A DNA stretch of 64,000 nt, from positions 1 through 64,000 of the forward strand of contig NZ_JARUKY010000010.1 of assembly GCF_029688925.1 (NCBI RefSeq). Direction: 5' to 3'. The translations under genes and the position numbers were made by a program. This DNA is from Evansella sp. AB-P1. Lineage in GTDB: Bacteria > Bacillota > Bacilli > Bacillales > Salisediminibacteriaceae. The notes under the pieces are model-generated. The model was not told the origin of the DNA, ran no database searches, and was given only the letters and a program-made list of their open reading frames with translations. Each line of letters begins with the position of its first letter. Within the stretch, counting starts at the first letter, position 1. Below are positions 58,636 through 64,000 of this stretch, piece by piece.

Positions 58636-59942
58636 ATTCGAACATCCACCCCTATAACACTATCGTTCTTATCCGTATAAATATTTGATTTCCTTTCATA
58701 TTTATTGTCACTAACTACTTTATGAGGTTCATTCCACTTTACTGATGATAATCTATAATCTAATGAATCCAGTTGTTTTTTTAAAACAAAAAACCAATGG
58801 TTCTGGAAATCCTCCGGCTTATCGTTTTCATTATAAATCGTTAAAGAAACGATTCTATTTTGAATTTGGAGATCTATCACCGTTTCTGAAAGATATGCCA
58901 TTTCAAGATAAAACAAAATTCTACAATAATCGCTATCAATAGTACCATTTTCTTTTTTTCTACCTTGCCATTGGACTGTTATGTCTCTGTTTTTCCCCAT
59001 GAAAAATAAAGGTATCTGCATGACAATGTTTTGCAGTGGACCTTGATTTTCCATGGAAAGGAGTTGGTTTCCAGTAAAGCGATGGAGGAGAAATTCAGCA
59101 TCTTTTCTGATCGTTAAGAACTGACCTGTCGTCTGATTTAAAAAATCAATCAAGAGTGGTTTTAACATGTTTCTATATTGAAGTGTTGTATCTAATTGAA
59201 AGTTTTTTTGTAATAAATTTTCATAATGTAGTCCTAGTTGACTTAAAATACCATGTAACAATTGATTGGCATTATTTCCACTACTCATCTGTAAAATTTG
59301 TTCTATTTGAGAATCCTTAGTAAGATTCTGTAAAACCCCGTATAATGATGAAAATTGATTATGTAAATTGTATTCTTTTAATCCCTGTTCTAAAGTAAGG
59401 ATACCTTCTCCGATAGACTGATTAGATAATAATGATACCATGCTTAAGTAAGTTTCCTTTGTTAACGGTAACCCCTTTTTTATCATTTGAACCATCACAT
59501 TAATAGTATCAACATTACTAACATTTAGTTGTTGTAATAATGTACTTCCTTCTCGAATTTCTTTCGACGTAAAGGGGATATGTCCATCCATTAATTTCTG
59601 TACAAGCATTTCTGTATTCTTATTACCATCTTGTATGCCCATTTGCTGCAACACTTGTCCCTTCATATTTTTATTCTCATAAAGGGAGATATTTTCCAGC
59701 ACCTTCAAACGAGGTACGTTGTCCCCACCGGTTACTTGTAACAAGTAAGGTTTTCCTTTTTCAAGTGGTGTTTCTAACTTTGCTGTTAAGACTAAGCTTC
59801 CAAGCTTTAATTGGGCAAGCTCTCCAGGATATATTTTAGTCACTATCCCCTTAAAGATCTGCCCCTGCTTTAAATGAATTGTTTTAGCATGTATAGGATC
59901 AATGCCATGAATGATATTTTGTAACAACATCGATTGAAACAT
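58632..59942 (-). CDS. ylqG: YlqG-like protein with FliK-like C-terminus
   Basis: 436 residues, hydrophilic and helical, no membrane segment. The N-terminal part has HLKQGQIFKGIVTKIYPGEL, a small beta-barrel-like opening; the C-terminal 90 residues (ILFYLEMAYLSETVIDLQIQ...) have the alternating pattern of FliK C-terminal domains. The ATG at 59942 has AAAGGAGAGG upstream; the frame extends 39 codons further, but that part is a translated family B repeat. It is coupled to ylqH. The FliK comparison is by eye and tentative. Confidence 0.75.
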   Translation of the reverse strand: MFQSMLLQNIIHGIDPIHAKTIHLKQGQIFKGIVTKIYPGELAQLKLGSLVLTAKLETPLEKGKPYLLQVTGGDNVPRLKVLENISLYENKNMKGQVLQQMGIQDGNKNTEMLVQKLMDGHIPFTSKEIREGSTLLQQLNVSNVDTINVMVQMIKKGLPLTKETYLSMVSLLSNQSIGEGILTLEQGLKEYNLHNQFSSLYGVLQNLTKDSQIEQILQMSSGNNANQLLHGILSQLGLHYENLLQKNFQLDTTLQYRNMLKPLLIDFLNQTTGQFLTIRKDAEFLLHRFTGNQLLSMENQGPLQNIVMQIPLFFMGKNRDITVQWQGRKKENGTIDSDYCRILFYLEMAYLSETVIDLQIQNRIVSLTIYNENDKPEDFQNHWFFVLKKQLDSLDYRLSSVKWNEPHKVVSDNKYERKSNIYTDKNDSVIGVDVRI

Positions 59943-59974
59943 TAAGATCCTCTCCTTTATTATAAGAAAAGCGC

Positions 59975-60050
59975 AAGTCGCCCCAATTACGCCTAAGTAC
60001 AGCCTATGTCCTATAGGCAACGGCGTAATATCAACATCCTGTCTCCCACC
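59975..60050 (+). repeat. family B covarying hairpin, copy 1
   Basis: Outer stem ATTACGCC (59986-59993) with GGCGTAAT (60022-60029); inner stem GCCTAT (60002-60007) with ATAGGC (60013-60018), 5-nt loop; followed by AACATCCTGTCTCCC, which repeats the loop motif TCCT. Confidence 0.82.
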
Positions 60051-60120
60051 GATATGCAAATGTTCTGGCCGTTAAAAAGTACTTTTTACTTTTTATGCGG
60101 ACAGGTTATTTGACACAAGG

Positions 60121-60196
60121 TGATGGCGCATCAATATAACCTAAGAACGCCCACGTCCTGTGGGCAACGGTTAAATCATCGACGTCCTGACTCCTA
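60121..60196 (+). repeat. family B covarying hairpin, copy 2
   Basis: Outer stem TAACC (60137-60141) with GGTTA (60169-60173); inner stem GCCCAC (60149-60154) with GTGGGC (60160-60165); loop GTCCT; then GACGTCCTGACTCC. Confidence 0.82.
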
Positions 60197-60245
60197 AACA
60201 ATGTTAGAAAAAAATTATAAATATTTTAAAAGAATTGTTTATATG

Positions 60246-61022
60246 CTAATCAAAGAGTGACATAGCTTCTTTCACGGGAGAAAAGGTACTTCGGTGCTCT
60301 TTTGTTACTCCATGTTTTCGTAATGCATGAATATGCTCTTTCGTACCATACCCCATGTGTTTTTCAAACCCATATTGTGGATAGACAGTTGATAACTCCG
60401 TCATATAGTTGTCTCTTGTCACTTTTGCAATGATGGAGCTGGCTGCGATACTTATACTTTTTGAATCTCCTTTTATTAATGATGTTTGCGGTAGATCATT
60501 CGTTAACGTCATTGCATCTAATAATAAATAATCTACATTAACCTTATGTATTGCACGGTTCATTGCTAGCTTCGTAGCTTCATAGATATTGATCTGATCA
60601 ATTTCAGCTGCTGTTGCCATGCCAACAGCAATAGCTAGTGCATTTTCTTGTATTCTTCGAAAAAAATATTCTCGTTTTTCTTTTGAAAGTTTTTTAGAAT
60701 CTGTCAAGCCTGGTAAATAAAAATTGGGAGACAATACCACACAAGATGCAATTACAGGACCAGCTAAAGGTCCTCTACCTACTTCATCAACTCCACCAAT
60801 ATAATGAAATCCATCAGCCCATAATTTTTCCTCGTGCTCTCTCATTTCGTAAAACATTTCTTGTATCTCTTGATTTTTTTTATATTTTTTATACCAGGAG
60901 TCATAGAGTTTTTGTACACCTTTTCTATCATCTGTTTGAACCGATTTTATAAACGGATCTTCAATGTCTTCAATCATGGAAAGTGTAGTTCTAATTTCAT
61001 CAATCGTATTTACCTTTGTCAT
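60246..61022 (-). CDS. rnhB: Ribonuclease HII
   Basis: Removes ribonucleotides and RNA from RNA-DNA hybrids. The catalytic D-E pair is in GGVDEVGRGPLAGPVIAS; DSKKLSKEKRE, the third Asp in YLLLDAMTL and SIIAKVTRDNYM follow. The ATG at 61022 has AAGGGG upstream and gives 258 aa with the usual N-terminal helical extension; the frame opens 22 codons upstream next to a repeat. It lies between rbgA and ylqG as in B. subtilis. Confidence 0.96.
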   Translation of the reverse strand: MTKVNTIDEIRTTLSMIEDIEDPFIKSVQTDDRKGVQKLYDSWYKKYKKNQEIQEMFYEMREHEEKLWADGFHYIGGVDEVGRGPLAGPVIASCVVLSPNFYLPGLTDSKKLSKEKREYFFRRIQENALAIAVGMATAAEIDQINIYEATKLAMNRAIHKVNVDYLLLDAMTLTNDLPQTSLIKGDSKSISIAASSIIAKVTRDNYMTELSTVYPQYGFEKHMGYGTKEHIHALRKHGVTKEHRSTFSPVKEAMSLFD

Positions 61023-61074
61023 ATGTATATTACCCCTTATTATACTTACATTTTGTGCCATTATAAGATAAAGT

Positions 61075-61156
61075 TCAAGGCGCCTCAATTTAACCTAAGT
61101 ACAGCCTACGTCCTGTTGGCAAAGGTTAAATCATCAACGACCTGTCTCCTAGACAC
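61075..61156 (+). repeat. family B covarying hairpin, copy 3
   Basis: Outer stem TTTAACCT (61089-61096) with AGGTTAAA (61123-61130); inner stem GCCTAC (61104-61109) with GTTGGC (61115-61120), one mismatch; then AACGACCTGTCTCC. Confidence 0.82.
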
Positions 61157-61194
61157 CTTACGTAGAGTGAAAATTTTATACTTTCTTTTCTTTT

Positions 61195-61220
61195 AAAAAA
61201 GGCACGCACAGATGCGCGCC
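61195..61220 (-). terminator. Intrinsic terminator after rbgA
   Basis: Stem of 8 bp (61201-61208 with 61213-61220, one G-U), 4-nt loop, followed by six T residues on the minus strand; 10 bp past the rbgA stop. Confidence 0.88.
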
Positions 61221-61230
61221 TAGCTTTTTA

Positions 61231-62079
61231 TTATTGAGGTGGTAACTCTAATGATATTTTTCCTAGGGTTCCTGATCGAAATTCTCGGAACAATATTTCT
61301 GCAACCTTATCATAGTCGATTAACCCACCACTCATGAGACATCCACGCTTACGCCCTATGACGTCATAAAGCTCCACTACATCTTCTGGAATTAAATCAA
61401 GCTGATATCTGGCTTTCAAGCGTTCAGGATAATATTTACTTAAAAAACGTAATAGAAACAAAGTTGACTCCTGAAAATCAAATATTTCTTCTTTAATAGC
61501 TCCTGTAAGTGCAAGACGGAAGCCAACAGCTTCATCCTCAAACTTCGGCCACAAGATTCCTGGTGTATCTAACAATTCCATCTCTTTTCCTACTTTGATC
61601 CACTGTTGTGCCTTTGTTACCCCTGGTTTATCTCCGATTTTTGCTATTTTCTTATTCGCTAATCGATTTATGATCGTTGATTTACCTACATTAGGGATCC
61701 CTAGAATTAATGCCCTTATAGGTCGAGGATTCATTCCTTTGGCCTTCCATTTATTTAACAGTGGTGTTGCTTGCTGCAATACTAGCGGAGGAACTTTTTT
61801 TACTCCAGTTCCTTTTTGAGCATCAATTTGTAATACAGCAAAATCCTTTTCTTTAAAATAGCTTGTCCATAATTCGTTAATCTTCGGATCCGCTAAATCA
61901 GTCTTATTTAATAACATAATTCGAGGCTTCCCTTTTGCTAACTCATCAATAACAGGGTTTCTCGAAGAGAGTGGTATTCTTGCATCGACTAATTCGATTA
62001 CAACATCTATTAATTTTAGTTTTTCTTTTGCTTCACGTCTAGCCTTAGCCATATGTCCTGGATACCACTGTATTGACAC
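61231..62079 (-). CDS. rbgA: Ribosome biogenesis GTPase RbgA (YlqF)
   Basis: Circularly permuted GTPase needed for late assembly of the 50S subunit. Motif order is G4 (LLNKTDL), then G1 ([15 protein letters not shown]), then G3 (DTPG), which is the permuted pattern; the C-terminal domain contacts rRNA. It starts [20 protein letters not shown], the family signature. It has 282 aa. It lies 12 bp after lepB. Confidence 0.97.
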   Translation of the reverse strand: MSIQWYPGHMAKARREAKEKLKLIDVVIELVDARIPLSSRNPVIDELAKGKPRIMLLNKTDLADPKINELWTSYFKEKDFAVLQIDAQKGTGVKKVPPLVLQQATPLLNKWKAKGMNPRPIRALILGIPNVGKSTIINRLANKKIAKIGDKPGVTKAQQWIKVGKEMELLDTPGILWPKFEDEAVGFRLALTGAIKEEIFDFQESTLFLLRFLSKYYPERLKARYQLDLIPEDVVELYDVIGRKRGCLMSGGLIDYDKVAEILFREFRSGTLGKISLELPPQ

Positions 62080-62091
62080 TATGAATACCTC

Positions 62092-62637
62092 CTAGTTAAC
62101 GATACGTAATTCAGAGAATGGCCAAAAGACGAAATTTGCCTTTCCCACAACCTCTTCATATGGAATTAATCCAATATGACGACTATCTTTACTATGTTGT
62201 CGGTTATCACCTAAAACAAATACATGACCTTCAGGAATTTCATTATAAGGTATTGTATCTTCTAGATGAAAATCTGCTGTATACGGAAGTCTCGATGCAT
62301 TTTCCTTATATTCATCTAAATAAGGTTCCTCAACCGGTTCCCCGTTAATATATAAAATATCATTTTCATAATATAATGTGTCCCCAGGAAGACCAATTAC
62401 TCGTTTAATATAATCTTTGTTTTGTGGAGCATGAAATACAATAATATCGAATCGATCTGGCTCCCCAATGGTGTAACCTATCTTATTTACTATCATGCGA
62501 TCATTATGTTCCAAAGTAGGCATCATCGACTGCCCATCTACTATAATTGGCGCAAATAAGAAATAGCGAATAATGATAGCGAGTAATAGAGCAACTGCCA
62601 CCGCTTTAATCCATTCCCATGATTCCACTTTTGTCAT
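62092..62637 (-). CDS. lepB: Type I signal peptidase (SipS family)
   Basis: Removes signal peptides from exported proteins on the outer face of the membrane. One N-terminal membrane helix (about residues 9-30) precedes the catalytic S37 (VDGQSMMPTL); the general-base lysine is K78 (DYIKRVIGLPGD); the GDNRQHSKDSRHIG box is intact. It has 181 aa, the short Gram-positive form with a single helix. Confidence 0.97.
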   Translation of the reverse strand: MTKVESWEWIKAVAVALLLAIIIRYFLFAPIIVDGQSMMPTLEHNDRMIVNKIGYTIGEPDRFDIIVFHAPQNKDYIKRVIGLPGDTLYYENDILYINGEPVEEPYLDEYKENASRLPYTADFHLEDTIPYNEIPEGHVFVLGDNRQHSKDSRHIGLIPYEEVVGKANFVFWPFSELRIVN

Positions 62638-62911
62638 TTAGGCTTCTCCCTCCAGCTTAAAGAAAATTTGTTACGATTATTTCTATTTATAGGCTCCATG
62701 TAAATAGCTTACCGTTTGTTGCAACTTACACCATCCTAAAAACACTCTTCTTGATTTCTATCCATTTTATCATATTATATCGGGATATATACTACATAAA
62801 TGAATAGAATTGATATGGATTTTTCAGAATAAAATTAACGCCTATTATATTTTTTAGTATGTACGAAAGGGAGTATCTCCGTGAAGGTTATATATACACT
62901 TCAAAAATATG
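62638..62911. other. rplS-lepB spacer, nothing further seen
   Basis: AT-rich; no gene and no family A or B repeat. A TATAAT near 62793 (minus strand) may be part of a lepB promoter, but its -35 is poor. Confidence 0.4.
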
Positions 62912-62940
62912 AAAAAGAGAGCTTGTAACAAGCCCCCTTT
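62912..62940 (-). terminator. Intrinsic terminator after rplS
   Basis: Stem of 12 bp with two G-U pairs (62914-62925 with 62929-62940), 3-nt loop and T-run on the minus strand, 14 bp beyond the rplS stop. Confidence 0.85.
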
Positions 62941-62954
62941 GAAGTAAAAATTGA

Positions 62955-63296
62955 TTATCTTTCTTTAATACGAGCTGCTTTACCACGACGTTCACGTAAG
63001 TAATAAAGCTTAGCACGACGTACTTTACCACGACGAGCCACTTCAATCTTATCAAGACGTGGTGAATGTACTGGGAATGTACGTTCAACACCAACACCAT
63101 AAGATATCTTACGAACAGTGAATGTTTCACTGATTCCAGAACCTTTAATCTTAATTACTACACCTTCGAACACCTGGACACGTTCACGAGTACCCTCAAC
63201 AACCTTAACGTGTACACGTAATGTATCTCCAGGACGGAAATCTGGAAGATCAGTTTTCAATTGCTCTTTCGTAATATCACGAATAATTTGTTCCAT
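62955..63296 (-). CDS. rplS: 50S ribosomal protein L19
   Basis: Large-subunit protein at the inter-subunit interface. The whole 113-residue sequence is typical: [20 protein letters not shown] near the start and [19 protein letters not shown] at the end. GGAAAGGAGGCG precedes the ATG. It follows trmD with a 119-bp leader that folds. Confidence 0.98.
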   Translation of the reverse strand: MEQIIRDITKEQLKTDLPDFRPGDTLRVHVKVVEGTRERVQVFEGVVIKIKGSGISETFTVRKISYGVGVERTFPVHSPRLDKIEVARRGKVRRAKLYYLRERRGKAARIKER

Positions 63297-63299
63297 TCT

Positions 63300-63385
63300 G
63301 TTCGCCTCCTTTCCCTCCAGACATTCATGTCACTTTGAGGACAGCGGAATATCTTGATAAAGTGACTAAAAGCCACAAAATTTAT
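63300..63385 (-). promoter_or_regulatory. Probable L19 ribosomal-protein leader
   Basis: In the transcript, GTCACTTT (complement of 63359-63366) pairs perfectly with AAAGTGAC (complement of 63329-63336) around a 22-nt loop containing ATATTCCGCTG. Firmicutes have a described cis-acting L19 leader ahead of rplS, and position and hairpin fit it; I cannot compare with the covariance model here. Confidence 0.55.
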
Positions 63386-63415
63386 AATACCATAGCTAAA
63401 GGACGATCACAACTA

Positions 63416-64000
63416 CTATTCAGTAGATTTCTTTAATTGTTGAATAAATTGTTCATCCTCTTTTGATAATTGAAGTTGATTCAATAAATCTGGACGGCGT
63501 TCAAAGGTTCTCTTTAGAGATTGCTCACGACGCCACTTTTCAATCCGTTGATGGTGACCTGATAACAACACTTCTGGTACTTCATATTCTAAAAATTTGG
63601 AAGGTCGGGTGTAATGAGGGTATTCTAATAGACCAGTACTATACGAATCCGTAATGGCTGATGTATCATTTCCGAGAGCACCAGGTAGTAGCCTCGTAAC
63701 GCTATCAGCAATAACCATAGCTCCTATTTCACCACCAGTGAGCACAAAATCACCAATAGATATTTCATCTGTCACAAGATATTCACGAATTCTTTCATCG
63801 TAGCCTTCATAATGCCCACAAATGAGAATGAGATGATCTTCTTTAGCCAATTCTTCCGCTTTTTTTTGATCAAACCGTCCTCCCTGAGGACATAAAAGAA
63901 TGACTCGTGAAGACTTTTTACTCTCTTCTCCTAGCTTAGTTGCTTTAACAGCATCGAAAACAGGTTGAGGTGTTAATACCATACCACCTCCCCCTCCATA
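63416..64000 (-). CDS. trmD: tRNA (guanine-37-N1) methyltransferase TrmD, 5' end outside the window
   Basis: Methylates G37 of tRNA and prevents frameshifting. The coding frame runs open to the window edge, starting with [13 protein letters not shown], which is internal to TrmD; roughly the first 50 residues are missing. The SPOUT knot region is present: [13 protein letters not shown] and [16 protein letters not shown]. The C-terminal domain follows with [13 protein letters not shown] and [19 protein letters not shown]. The order trmD-rplS is standard. Confidence 0.96.
   Translation of the reverse strand, partial: YGGGGGMVLTPQPVFDAVKATKLGEESKKSSRVILLCPQGGRFDQKKAEELAKEDHLILICGHYEGYDERIREYLVTDEISIGDFVLTGGEIGAMVIADSVTRLLPGALGNDTSAITDSYSTGLLEYPHYTRPSKFLEYEVPEVLLSGHHQRIEKWRREQSLKRTFERRPDLLNQLQLSKEDEQFIQQLKKSTE

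Larger units (their letters stand above)
59943..60245. other. rnhB-ylqG spacer with two family B hairpins
   Basis: No gene; two family B elements (59975-60050 and 60121-60196) in the same orientation, separated by AT-rich sequence. Confidence 0.75.

Noticed and set aside
59943-60059. N-terminal extension of ylqG by 39 codons
   Set aside because: It is a translated family B repeat; the ATG at 59942 has a strong ribosome site.
59975-61156. CRISPR-like array
   Set aside because: The three repeats are imperfect, irregularly spaced and straddle a gene; there are no uniform spacers and no cas genes.
62888-63130. 80-codon minus-strand frame overlapping rplS
   Set aside because: Out-of-frame shadow of the highly conserved rplS gene and its terminator.

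Overview
The window comes from a motile, endospore-forming, low-GC Bacillaceae bacterium. The evidence is gene content and order: the B. subtilis-type trmD-rplS-lepB-rbgA-rnhB-ylqGH-sucCD-dprA-topA-trmFO-hslVU-codY-fla/che-rpsB-tsf-pyrH-frr-uppS-cdsA-dxr-rasP-proS-polC backbone is intact and wholly on the minus strand, with PolC-type polymerase, CheC/CheD/FliY chemotaxis, SwrB/SwrD, a spore-protein-like gene and AGGAGG ribosome sites. The genus cannot be fixed from the sequence alone. No rRNA, tRNA or CRISPR array was seen.

Read in the direction of transcription (right to left): 64000-57800 holds translation and ribosome-assembly genes (trmD partial, rplS with a leader hairpin, lepB, rbgA, rnhB), a FliK-like/FlhB-tail-like pair (ylqG-ylqH), a divergent small acid-soluble spore protein and a small acidic protein. 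57400-47200 holds sucCD, dprA, topA, trmFO, hslVU and codY; the xerC (codV) gene expected between trmFO and hslV is absent, and a repeat element lies there. 46656-16195 is one long fla/che operon of about 33 genes: rod and basal body, MS ring/C ring, export ATPase, hook assembly, export gate, flhF/flhG, chemotaxis, sigD, a DUF342/FapA protein, an unidentified basic protein and swrB. Candidate SigD and SigA promoters precede flgB, so SigD encoded near the end of the operon could feed back on its own transcription. 16037-1751 is the rpsB...polC housekeeping run for translation (S2, EF-Ts, Frr, ProS), UMP kinase, isoprenoid/phospholipid synthesis, regulated membrane proteolysis and replication. 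The window ends in an ISLre2-family insertion sequence.

The non-coding sequence is unusual. Two dispersed intergenic repeat families interrupt otherwise tight operons: family A (starting ctaccctgaaaat, five or six copies) and family B (a two-stem hairpin with compensatory base changes between copies, four copies). They separate cheA from cheW by 708 bp and occupy the xerC position; a shorter match lies between fliE and fliF. The most striking local structure is in front of swrD: a strong Shine-Dalgarno sequence, then a 10-bp hairpin, then 8 nt, then a TTG start, so folding would bring a ribosome site 32 nt away to normal spacing. All promoter, terminator and repeat calls were made by reading the sequence; none was computed.
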